From assembly GCA_018063105.1 (NCBI GenBank), contig JAGOQX010000007.1:1-44164 (forward strand): a DNA stretch of 44,164 nucleotides. The letters are read 5' to 3'. The translations under genes were made by a program, and so were the position numbers. The notes below the pieces were generated by a model, which was not told where the DNA came from, did not search any database, and saw only the letters and a list, made by a program, of their open reading frames with translations. Positions 8,088 through 13,348 of the stretch are shown one piece after another (position 1 is the first letter of the stretch; each line of letters opens with the position of its first letter). The stretch is from Patescibacteria group bacterium. GTDB lineage: Bacteria; Patescibacteriota; Patescibacteriia; 2-12-FULL-60-25.

Positions 8088-8810
8088 ATGCCACTTCCAG
8101 TCATGCGTCCGTTTCGTGTCGTTTCCAATACACCACTTGCAGATGAAACATTTGAATTACGTTTAACGCCAAATGATGGCGCGCCACTATTTTCCTTTCA
8201 AGCTGGGCAGTGGGTGATGTTGCATCTATTGAATGAAGATGGGTCGTCTTGGGGGAAAGCAGCGTTCTCTATTTCAAATGCGCCATGTGAAGCGAAAGAG
8301 GAGATTGATTTGGCGATTAAAGTTCATGGTGATTACACAAAACGAGCGCAGACGTTAAAGGCGGGTGATGTCGTGAACGTGCAGGGACCATACGGTGCTT
8401 TCGTCTTGCGTCCTTCAACAGAACCGCTCGTTCTCTTTGCCGGAGGAATTGGAATCACACCAATGCGCAGCATGCTTCGCCAAGTTTTGTTGAGCGGGGA
8501 GTCTCGTCGTGTTGTGTTGTTCTACTCCAATCGAACAAGAAGCATGACCGCCTACGAGCAGGAACTTCGAGATCTCGCAAAAACACATCCCCAGTTTACT
8601 GTCGTATTTTTCGCAACCCAAGAACAAGCAGATGGATGGGACGGCATTTGCGGTCGAATCGATGGAGCAAGGGTTCAGAGTGTATTGACTGATGTTGTGA
8701 ACAATGATTACTGCATGTGCGGTCCATCTCCATTTATGGACGCGATAAAAGATATGCTGTCGGGTTTGGGGGTAGATGTGAAGGCGAAGTTGCGGAAGGA
8801 ACTTTTTTAA
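8088..8810 (+). CDS. Ferredoxin-NADP+ reductase-family flavoprotein
   Basis: 240 residues in two domains. An N-terminal FAD-binding barrel includes the flavin motif AFSISNAP and VQGPYGAFVL; a C-terminal NAD(P)H domain includes AGGIGITPMRSMLR and YCMCGPSPFMDA. This is the layout of ferredoxin-NADP+ reductase-like and oxygenase-reductase proteins, which pass electrons between NAD(P)H and a carrier. The protein ends right after the NAD(P) domain with ELF, without a 2Fe-2S domain, so the partner must be separate. The start is either MPLPVM at 8088 or the Met six codons on. Last gene of a three-gene operon. Confidence 0.85.
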   Translation: MPLPVMRPFRVVSNTPLADETFELRLTPNDGAPLFSFQAGQWVMLHLLNEDGSSWGKAAFSISNAPCEAKEEIDLAIKVHGDYTKRAQTLKAGDVVNVQGPYGAFVLRPSTEPLVLFAGGIGITPMRSMLRQVLLSGESRRVVLFYSNRTRSMTAYEQELRDLAKTHPQFTVVFFATQEQADGWDGICGRIDGARVQSVLTDVVNNDYCMCGPSPFMDAIKDMLSGLGVDVKAKLRKELF

Positions 8811-8818
8811 AGGAAATA

Positions 8819-8931
8819 GGCAGTGCCACGTGAACCCCATCGAACGGGGAGCCCCGTAAAGCGCACCAGGTGAATATTTCTCTTGCGCCACGGCGTAAAG
8901 CCGCGTGCGGCCACGCCGCTATACGCGGGGC
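8819..8931 (-). repeat. tRNA-associated repeat, copy A
   Basis: Read on the minus strand this follows tRNA-Phe and its terminator. It contains CGTGGCGCAAG, then CACCTGGTGCGCTTTACGGGG, then CACGTGGCAC, in the same order as in copy B (9346-9421, opposite strand) and partly in copy C (31446-31560). GCGCA and TGCGC can pair. No reading frame is credible here. Confidence 0.8.
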
Positions 8932-8967
8932 ACGTAAAAACCCCACTTGTAGATGGGGTTTTTACGT
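8932..8967 (-). terminator. Terminator of tRNA-Phe
   Basis: ACGTAAAAACCCC and GGGGTTTTTACGT form a strong stem directly after the CCA of tRNA-Phe. The arms are symmetrical and could work in both directions. The other two tRNA-associated repeat loci have hairpins of the same design. Confidence 0.85.
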
Positions 8968-9041
8968 GGTGCCGAGGGCCAGGATTGAACTGGCGACGCA
9001 AGGATTTTCAGTCCTTCGCTCTACCACTGAGCTACCTCGGC
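8967..9041 (-). tRNA. tRNA-Phe(GAA)
   Basis: Cloverleaf with acceptor GCCGAGG/CCTCGGC, encoded CCA, D-stem GCTC/GAGC, anticodon stem AAGGA/TCCTT with loop CTGAAAA, so anticodon GAA. T-stem GCCAG/CTGGC is present. Confidence 0.96.
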
Positions 9042-9064
9042 GCGTCGTTCTCGAACGATGCGCC
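9039..9064. repeat. Palindrome overlapping the 5' end of tRNA-Phe
   Basis: GGCGCGTCGTT and AACGATGCGCC flank TCTCG-type centre bases; the left edge overlaps the first bases of the tRNA gene. It matches the palindrome before tRNA-Ile(UAU) at 7360-7383 (shared core CGTCGTTCxCGAACGA). The remaining stretch 9065-9236 has no gene that I can support. Confidence 0.65.
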
Positions 9065-9236
9065 GGGGCGCAGTTCTCGATGTGGCGAAAGGATAGCGAA
9101 TAATGGGCGCAAAAGCAAGTCCTTGCTCGGACTTGCCAAATATCATCTTTTTTTGTACCATATCGCCACATTTGAATACCCGTCTTTTGCTGGATAATCC
9201 GGCGGACGATCTCAATTGTATTTCATCATATATCGA

Positions 9237-9313
9237 GGGCGTGTAGCTCAGTTGGTTAGAGCGTTACACTGATAATGTAAAGGTCGATGGTTCGACTCCA
9301 TCCACGCCCACCA
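9237..9313 (+). tRNA. tRNA-Ile(GAU)
   Basis: Cloverleaf with acceptor GGGCGTG/CACGCCC, encoded ACCA end, D-stem GCTC/GAGC, anticodon stem TTACA/TGTAA with loop CTGATAA, so anticodon GAU, which reads AUU and AUC. Confidence 0.96.
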
Positions 9314-9348
9314 CGAAAAAACCCTCGCACAACGAGGGTTTTTTCGTG
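9312..9348 (+). terminator. Terminator of tRNA-Ile(GAU)
   Basis: CACGAAAAAACCCTCG pairs with CGAGGGTTTTTTCGTG around CACAA, starting at the tRNA CCA end. Confidence 0.9.
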
Positions 9349-9430
9349 CCACGTGGCGCAAGGAGGATATTCACCTGGTGCGCTTTACGGGGCTGTGTGC
9401 GTGCGATGGTTCACGTGGCACAGCCGTTAG
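9346..9430 (+). repeat. tRNA-associated repeat, copy B
   Basis: Bounded by a perfect 10-base inverted repeat, GTGCCACGTG at 9346-9355 and CACGTGGCAC at 9412-9421. Inside are GGCGCAAG and CACCTGGTGCGCTTTACGGGG, shared with copy A on the opposite strand. The tail CAGCCGTTAG plus a T-run is shared with copy C. It leads directly into the hicBA promoter. Confidence 0.8.
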
Positions 9431-9445
9431 AGGGATTTTTTGTTT

Positions 9446-9474
9446 TTGACGAATAGGTGGAAATCAACTAAACT
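9446..9474 (+). promoter_or_regulatory. hicBA promoter
   Basis: TTGACG at 9446, 17-base spacer, TAAACT at 9469-9474. The start of transcription is expected about 10 bases before the hicB ATG at 9492. The -35 box falls in the tail shared with repeat copy C. Confidence 0.65.
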
Positions 9475-9491
9475 TTTTCTATATTCCGTGT

Positions 9492-9764
9492 ATGTCCATA
9501 AAGCAAACGATATCAAAAAAGGCTACGATCCATTCTTATAATGTGATATTCGAACCACTGCTTGATGGTGGCTATAATGTTATTGTCCCGGCGATCTCAG
9601 AGATCTGTACGTTCGGTAAGACATTGCCAGAGGCGAAGATGATGGCGATGGATGCGATTCAGTGTTTTCTTGAAAGTGCGCGCAAAGATCATATCGCTCC
9701 GCCTCGTGATGTTCGTTTTTCTCCTAGAGTGACAAAGATGAAGGTTAGACTCCAGCCGGCATGA
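9492..9764 (+). CDS. hicB: HicB-family antitoxin
   Basis: 90 residues with the HicB-like core: YNVIFEPLLDGGYNVIVPAI, then CTFGKTLPEAKMMAMDAI and FLESARKD, the degenerate RNase-H-like fold that binds and blocks HicA. There is no C-terminal DNA-binding domain, so it belongs to the short form. The gene precedes and overlaps the toxin gene by 4 bases (ATGA), the usual antitoxin-first coupling. It has its own promoter and follows a tRNA-associated repeat, consistent with a mobile module next to a tRNA. Confidence 0.85.
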   Translation: MSIKQTISKKATIHSYNVIFEPLLDGGYNVIVPAISEICTFGKTLPEAKMMAMDAIQCFLESARKDHIAPPRDVRFSPRVTKMKVRLQPA

Positions 9765-9988
9765 CCAAGCTTCCAGTGCTTCGTGCTAAGGATATTATCG
9801 CTGCGCTTGGACGAGCTGGATTTATCATTCATCATCAACACGGAAGTCATGTACGACTTCGATGTGAAGGAAGTCCGACGCGGAACGTTACCGTGCCTGT
9901 TCACGCAGTAGATATTCCACAGGGGACGCTACGGAGGATTATCGAACAGGCCGGAATGACGCATGATGAATTTAGGAATTTATTATAA
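9761..9988 (+). CDS. hicA: HicA-family mRNA interferase toxin
   Basis: 75 residues with a double-stranded RNA-binding-like fold. LRAKDIIAALGRAGF is followed by HHQHGSHVRL, in which the His of GSH (residue 30) is the catalytic residue of the family; the C-terminus has IPQGTLRRIIEQAGM. HicA toxins cut mRNA when the antitoxin is lost. The start codon overlaps the hicB stop. Length is typical. Confidence 0.9.
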   Translation: MTKLPVLRAKDIIAALGRAGFIIHHQHGSHVRLRCEGSPTRNVTVPVHAVDIPQGTLRRIIEQAGMTHDEFRNLL

Positions 9989-9992
9989 AAAC

Positions 9993-10045
9993 TAAAAAAA
10001 AGAGCACCCGCGTGACGAGAGCGAGGGCTCGTCGTTACGCGGGTG
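9993..10045. terminator. Hairpin between hicA and the leftward gene pair
   Basis: CACCCGCGT-GACGAG and CTCGTCGTTACGCGGGTG pair; on the minus strand a run of eight T follows, ending the leftward operon 10685-10052. It may also limit hicA transcription. Confidence 0.8.
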
Positions 10046-10051
10046 GAGAAG

Positions 10052-10243
10052 TTACTTGGCTGCGGCATCAGCCTCGGTCGCCATTTGGATGATGGCACTG
10101 CAACTGCCGATGAGAATTGAGAGGATCAACATGATTCCGGAGACACCGAATTGGTGATACAGCGATCGCATCGCCTTCGCCATGATGGCGAGCCAGCCGG
10201 ATGACATCAGACCAGAGATGATGACCGCGATTTTTCTTCGCAT
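10052..10243 (-). CDS. Small two-helix membrane protein (63 aa)
   Basis: Not recognised. Two hydrophobic segments are visible, about residues 5-22 (IAVIISGLMSSGWLAIM) and 34-53 (VSGIMLILSILIGSC), with a short loop between, so it is probably an inner-membrane hairpin. AAAGGAGG lies 6 bases before the ATG, and this SD overlaps the TAA of the upstream gene, giving translational coupling. Second gene of a two-gene operon ending at a strong hairpin. Confidence 0.65.
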   Translation of the reverse strand: MRRKIAVIISGLMSSGWLAIMAKAMRSLYHQFGVSGIMLILSILIGSCSAIIQMATEADAAAK

Positions 10244-10253
10244 GGTGCCTCCT

Positions 10254-10685
10254 TTAGGCGAGAAGATTCATGCTCCGTAGAGCTTTTTCGGCCGCATGTC
10301 GAGAGCGCTCGAAGTCACGCCACTCAGGATTGTCACAGAAGTGCAGGAAGATCCACTGAATGTGTGAAAACATCTTCTGCGTTGCTTCCTGGGTTTCGAT
10401 CGCATATGGTCCGCAGCAATCCGCGAAGATAACGACGACCGATGGTTTGATCTGCTCGACGACCTTTTCGATGAGCCACTTGCCGTTCTCATCTTTGTTG
10501 CCAAGTGGCATGCGCGGAAGTTCGTATTGGTTGATTTGGTCCTCTCTGCCAAAGGCACACGGGTCCATGAGGACCGCGTCGATCTTGATATCGTCCTTGA
10601 ATCGAACCGTTCCTTCGGGTCGTGAACCATTCACCCACATCATGAACTGCTCCGCAGTCCACTTTTTGAAATGTTCCTGACTCAT
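10254..10685 (-). CDS. Hypothetical protein with possible Rossmann-like fold (143 aa)
   Basis: Not recognised. The start at 10685 (MSQEHFKKW) is preferred because a G-rich SD (AGGGGGG) precedes it; an upstream Met would add 20 residues without SD. The centre alternates hydrophobic strands and helices, DAVLMDPCAF, then KPSVVVIFADCCGPYAIE, then IQWIFLHFCDNPEWRDF, suggestive of an alpha/beta fold with a Cys-Cys pair. First gene of an operon with the 63-aa membrane protein. No function is proposed. Confidence 0.6.
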   Translation of the reverse strand: MSQEHFKKWTAEQFMMWVNGSRPEGTVRFKDDIKIDAVLMDPCAFGREDQINQYELPRMPLGNKDENGKWLIEKVVEQIKPSVVVIFADCCGPYAIETQEATQKMFSHIQWIFLHFCDNPEWRDFERSRHAAEKALRSMNLLA

Positions 10686-10793
10686 GATGCCCCCCTGAAA
10701 AGTACTCGGCTTTCCCTTGCCGTACGGGTCAGTGTGACGTATCAAGATAGAATAAAAAAAGTGGTTTTGTCAATTCTAATAGGTAGCAAAAAC

Positions 10794-10823
10794 AAAAACA
10801 CCTCGATTTCTCGAAGTGTTTTT
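10794..10823 (-). terminator. Terminator after the outer tRNA-Pro fragment
   Basis: AAAAACACCTCGA and TCGAAGTGTTTTT pair around TTTC; the minus-strand T-run follows the first truncated tRNA-Pro copy. It differs from the hairpins inside the tandem units, so it is likely the original terminator of the tRNA-Pro gene. Confidence 0.8.
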
Positions 10824-10825
10824 GA

Positions 10826-10885
10826 TGGTCGGGCTGGTGGGACTCGAACCCACGACCCTCTGCTCCCAAAGCAGATGCGCTAGCC
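10826..10885 (-). pseudogene. Truncated tRNA-Pro(UGG), 3' part, unit 1
   Basis: Identical to the 3' 60 bases of the intact tRNA at 11598-11674, from GGCTAGC in the D-loop to CCA. The 5' acceptor strand and D-stem half are replaced by the palindrome and the GIY-YIG gene, so it cannot fold as a full tRNA. Confidence 0.92.
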
Positions 10886-11161
10886 CCCGCCAGAGGCGGG
10901 TCCGCCTTTGGCGGAAACTGCTCCAATAATCGCATCCCGTATTCGTCTTCCCATGCCCGTCTTATAAAACGCCTCTCGTTTCGCTGCATCCTCCTTGCAG
11001 CAATAGCTTTCATAATAGACTAGGGTGAACGGTCCATTCTGACTGGTCCAGTCATTCGATCCCTGATTGTGTTCAAGTGCTCGTTGCTTTGGATCTTTTT
11101 CCGTCATGCCAACATAATATTTGCCGTTAGTCGTGCTTTTGAGGAAGTAGACGGAATGCAT
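10880..11161 (-). CDS. GIY-YIG nuclease-domain protein, unit 1
   Basis: 93 residues. VYFLKSTTNGKYYVGMT near the start is the GIY-YIG strand pair, followed by QRALEHN, GPFTLVYYESY and EDAAKREAFYKTGMGRR, the single-domain layout of the YhbQ/UPF0213-like group. A final Glu-containing helix (KREAF) fits the catalytic Glu. Family members cut DNA or have unknown roles. The last 12 or so residues (SAKGGPASGGG) come from the palindrome and its TAG stop is supplied by the tRNA sequence GCTAGC. TATACT sits just upstream of the ATG, so the mRNA may be nearly leaderless. The product is identical to that of unit 2. Confidence 0.88.
   Translation of the reverse strand: MHSVYFLKSTTNGKYYVGMTEKDPKQRALEHNQGSNDWTSQNGPFTLVYYESYCCKEDAAKREAFYKTGMGRRIRDAIIGAVSAKGGPASGGG
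10886..10915. repeat. REP-like double palindrome, unit 1
   Basis: Two adjacent hairpins, CCCGCCAGAGGCGGG and TCCGCCTTTGGCGGA, fused to the D-loop of the truncated tRNA-Pro on one side and in frame with the GIY-YIG gene on the other. Confidence 0.85.
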
Positions 11162-11182
11162 CTATAAAGTATATAGAAACAC

Positions 11183-11207
11183 AAAACTCTGGTCTATCCA
11201 GAGTTTT
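11183..11207 (-). terminator. Terminator inside the tandem array (after tRNA-Pro part of unit 2)
   Basis: AAAACTCTGG and CCAGAGTTTT pair around TCTAT, followed on the minus strand by T-rich bases; it lies between the tRNA-Pro part and the next GIY-YIG gene. Confidence 0.8.
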
Positions 11208-11211
11208 GATA

Positions 11212-11271
11212 TGGTCGGGCTGGTGGGACTCGAACCCACGACCCTCTGCTCCCAAAGCAGATGCGCTAGCC
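11212..11271 (-). pseudogene. Truncated tRNA-Pro(UGG), 3' part, unit 2
   Basis: Same 60-base 3' fragment as in unit 1, again joined to the double palindrome at the D-loop position before GGCTAGC. Confidence 0.92.
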
Positions 11272-11547
11272 CCCGCCAGAGGCGGGTCCGCCTTTGGCGG
11301 AAACTGCTCCAATAATCGCATCCCGTATTCGTCTTCCCATGCCCGTCTTATAAAACGCCTCTCGTTTCGCTGCATCCTCCTTGCAGCAATAGCTTTCATA
11401 ATAGACTAGGGTGAACGGTCCATTCTGACTGGTCCAGTCATTCGATCCCTGATTGTGTTCAAGTGCTCGTTGCTTTGGATCTTTTTCCGTCATGCCAACA
11501 TAATATTTGCCGTTAGTCGTGCTTTTGAGGAAGTAGACGGAATGCAT
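11266..11547 (-). CDS. GIY-YIG nuclease-domain protein, unit 2
   Basis: The 93-residue product is the same as that of the gene at 10880-11161, with motifs VYFLKSTTNGKYYVGMT and KREAFYKTGMGRR. The stop again lies in the tRNA fragment. Being next to the intact tRNA-Pro, this copy is separated from it only by the 50-base stretch that carries the hairpin at 11569-11593 and the TATACT box. Identity of the two copies means either recent duplication or continuing homogenisation. Confidence 0.88.
   Translation of the reverse strand: MHSVYFLKSTTNGKYYVGMTEKDPKQRALEHNQGSNDWTSQNGPFTLVYYESYCCKEDAAKREAFYKTGMGRRIRDAIIGAVSAKGGPASGGG
11272..11301. repeat. REP-like double palindrome, unit 2
   Basis: Same 30-base pair of hairpins as at 10886-10915, in the same junction between tRNA-Pro fragment and GIY-YIG gene. 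Confidence 0.85.
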
Positions 11548-11568
11548 CTATAAAGTATATAGAAACAC

Positions 11569-11593
11569 AAAACTCTGGTCTATCCAGAGTTTT
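11569..11593 (-). terminator. Terminator of intact tRNA-Pro
   Basis: Same hairpin as at 11183-11207, directly downstream of the intact tRNA-Pro on the minus strand. Confidence 0.8.
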
Positions 11594-11597
11594 GATA

Positions 11598-11674
11598 TGG
11601 TCGGGCTGGTGGGACTCGAACCCACGACCCTCTGCTCCCAAAGCAGATGCGCTAGCCAACTGCGCTACAGCCCG
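11598..11674 (-). tRNA. tRNA-Pro(UGG), intact
   Basis: Cloverleaf with acceptor CGGGCTG/CAGCCCG, encoded ACCA, D-stem GCGC, anticodon stem TCTGC/GCAGA with loop TTTGGGA, so anticodon UGG. T-stem GTGGG/CCCAC is present. This is the only complete tRNA-Pro in the window; three partial copies flank it. Confidence 0.95.
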
Positions 11675-11701
11675 ATGTGTGCTTTTTCTTTCTTTGGACT
11701 T

Positions 11702-11754
11702 GCTAGCCTCGCCCCTGGCGAATCCGCCTTTGGCGGAAACTGCGCTACAGCCCG
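11702..11754 (-). pseudogene. tRNA-Pro 5' fragment carrying a REP-like insertion in the D-loop
   Basis: On the minus strand the sequence reads the first 17 bases of tRNA-Pro (CGGGCTGTAGCGCAGTT), then a 29-base palindromic repeat with GCCAAAGGCGGATTCGCC, then GGCTAGC of the D-loop; homology then stops. The insertion site is the same D-loop junction as in the two GIY-YIG units. It is a degraded, non-functional copy upstream of the intact gene. Confidence 0.88.
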
Positions 11755-11825
11755 TCGTTTCTTCTTTTCTTGTGCCGGAATAATACGAGATCGTAGGAAA
11801 TTTGTCGAGGGGGTGGCGTTTTTGG

Positions 11826-12653
11826 CTATTCTCCCAAGCGTTTTCCTTTGTTTTCCGCTGTTACCGTCGGAATCCCATCTTTTTCTAATTCGTATGAACT
11901 CATGGACTGTATTAAGGATATCAACATATCGCGAGTGAAGACCTTTGGTTCTTCGCCACGAAATTGTACGCGTAGCCGCTCATCAGGGCCGAATGCTCCC
12001 AGTCGATGAATCATGGCTTCTTTGAGTTGCCCGGTAACGTTCACGCGGTCAATTGTTCCTTGGACCATCTCCGCGAATGCTTCATCATTCTCCTTTTCAT
12101 ACGCCACCGCATCAAATGTCGGGTCTGTTGAAACGATGGAAAATCCACCTTGATGACTCAGCGCCTCTGCCGTTGAGCGATCAAATGTCGCTAACATGTT
12201 TCGCAATGATCCCGCTGTGGTCTGCGTGGCGTGCGCTCCTTCATTTGGATACACAACCCAAACGAGCTGATGATCCTCATACGGCTCAAGTTTCGCAAGA
12301 TATTGATCGCGTGATCGTTCGAGGCCTGTGCGCTCCTGCTCCATGAACTTTTCAGGCTCCTCACTCAACACGCTAATCCGATACGGCCATCCGCCCGCCC
12401 GCTCCTGACCGGGTGTTCCCATGAGCGCCAACTCGGCTCGCAATGCGCCGGCCGTGGTTTCGAAAGGTTCGTCATCAATGGTTACGGCAAGCGGCTGAGC
12501 ATCTGGATAGGGGAGGAGGATCTCAAGGTTCTCGGCTTTTGCCTTCGCATATTCGCCTTTAACCAAAAGCGTCTCTTGTGTTGGTGGCTTAAAATCCGCG
12601 AATGTAGAGAGCGAGCTGAATGGATTGACCGGGATGATTTCATTTTTTGGCAT
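11826..12653 (-). CDS. Hypothetical protein with three related internal segments (275 aa)
   Basis: Not recognised. Three segments share a hydrophobic strand, a polar loop, a Thr-Ala-Gly-x-Leu-Arg-type turn and a helix: LAVTIDDEPFETTAGALRAE, LVWVVYPNEG...TTAGSLRNML, and LRVQFRGEEPKVFTRDMLIS. This suggests a repeat of a small alpha/beta unit of roughly 80-90 residues. The protein is acidic and lacks signal peptide or membrane segments, so it is probably cytoplasmic. No SD precedes the ATG at 12653. It stands alone between tRNA-Pro remnants and tRNA-Gly. Confidence 0.65.
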   Translation of the reverse strand: MPKNEIIPVNPFSSLSTFADFKPPTQETLLVKGEYAKAKAENLEILLPYPDAQPLAVTIDDEPFETTAGALRAELALMGTPGQERAGGWPYRISVLSEEPEKFMEQERTGLERSRDQYLAKLEPYEDHQLVWVVYPNEGAHATQTTAGSLRNMLATFDRSTAEALSHQGGFSIVSTDPTFDAVAYEKENDEAFAEMVQGTIDRVNVTGQLKEAMIHRLGAFGPDERLRVQFRGEEPKVFTRDMLISLIQSMSSYELEKDGIPTVTAENKGKRLGE

Positions 12654-12732
12654 ACGCGATGATTGCCCCCATCATACCAAGGTATTGCCAATGCCCGAAA
12701 CGTCCGCTACTATAACGCCACAAACACATCAA

Positions 12733-12807
12733 GCGGGTATCGTATAGTGGTTATTATGCGACCCTTCCAAGGTTGAGAGGCGGGTTCGATTCCCGCTACC
12801 CGCTCCA
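12733..12807 (+). tRNA. tRNA-Gly(UCC)
   Basis: Acceptor GCGGGTA/TACCCGC with encoded CCA, anticodon stem CGACC/GGTTG with loop CTTCCAA, so anticodon UCC; T-stem GCGGG/CCCGC. Confidence 0.94.
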
Positions 12808-12831
12808 TCGCGTTCAACGCGACCAGGTGAG

Positions 12832-12858
12832 ACACATCGAGAAATCGATGTGTTTTGT
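12832..12858 (+). terminator. Terminator of tRNA-Gly
   Basis: ACACATCGA and TCGATGTGT pair around GAAA, followed by TTTTG. The next 100 bases up to the DinD fragment hold no visible gene. Confidence 0.7.
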
Positions 12859-12962
12859 ATTGTGCGATGTCATTATAATGCTGTTCCATTTTTGTTCTAT
12901 TCTTGATATGATGTATGTGTTACCCTAATTTAGTTATTTGAATCATTCTTATAACTCCACAT

Positions 12963-13319
12963 ATGGACAATTCCATCATCCCTACATCGCTACATAAGGA
13001 TTTTGAATCCATCAAAAAGATGGATGAATATGGTTTTGAGTTTTGGGAAGCGCGAGAGTTGATGCCGTTGCTTGGATATGTGAAATGGCAAAAATTTCAG
13101 GAAGCCATAAAGCGCGCTCAAGCGACATGCGTTGCAACGAATCAGCCACTGGCTGACCATTTTACCGGCGCGGGTAAAAAGGTCGAAATTGGCTCAAAAA
13201 CAACAAGAAAAGTGACTGATTATCATCTTTCCCGCTTTGCTTGCTATCTCATCGCACAGAATGGCGACCCGCGGAAGCCGGAGATTGCTTTTGCGCAAAC
13301 GTATTTTGCCTCCATTTAG
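12963..13319 (+). CDS. Truncated DinD paralogue (N-terminal domain only)
   Basis: 118 residues closely related to the N-terminal part of the full DinD gene that follows: FEFWEARELMPLLGYVKWQKF, DHFTGAGKKVE and FACYLIAQNGDPRKPEIA all have counterparts there. The frame stops right after AQTYFASI, at the point where the full protein continues into its long helical half. The gap to the next gene is 29 bases. It may be a decayed duplicate or a stand-alone domain. The full-length family is induced by DNA damage in Escherichia coli. Confidence 0.75.
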   Translation: MDNSIIPTSLHKDFESIKKMDEYGFEFWEARELMPLLGYVKWQKFQEAIKRAQATCVATNQPLADHFTGAGKKVEIGSKTTRKVTDYHLSRFACYLIAQNGDPRKPEIAFAQTYFASI

Positions 13320-13348
13320 TCATTCAAAAAATTCTGATATCTAAATAT

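Larger units (their letters stand above)
10826..11597 (-). repeat. Tandem direct repeat, two units of 386 bp (GIY-YIG + palindrome + tRNA-Pro 3' part)
   Basis: The tRNA-Pro 3' end recurs at 10826, 11212 and 11598, a spacing of exactly 386 both times. Units 10826-11211 and 11212-11597 appear identical apart from the outermost edge. Read on the minus strand, each unit holds a terminator hairpin, a GIY-YIG gene, a double palindrome, and the last 60 bases of tRNA-Pro including CCA. The array follows an intact tRNA-Pro gene at 11598-11674. The arrangement looks like tandem insertion at a tRNA that keeps an intact copy, or unequal duplication. Confidence 0.92.

Noticed and set aside
8870-9103. Plus-strand frames across tRNA-Phe and repeat A
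   Set aside because: They are the antisense of a structural RNA gene and a repeat.
10826-11597. CRISPR array
   Set aside because: The repeat unit is 386 bp, holds a gene, and there are no spacers or Cas genes.
11597-11938. 113-aa plus-strand frame over tRNA-Pro
   Set aside because: It reads the antisense strand of the tRNA and its degraded copy; tRNA-shadow frames of this kind are common.
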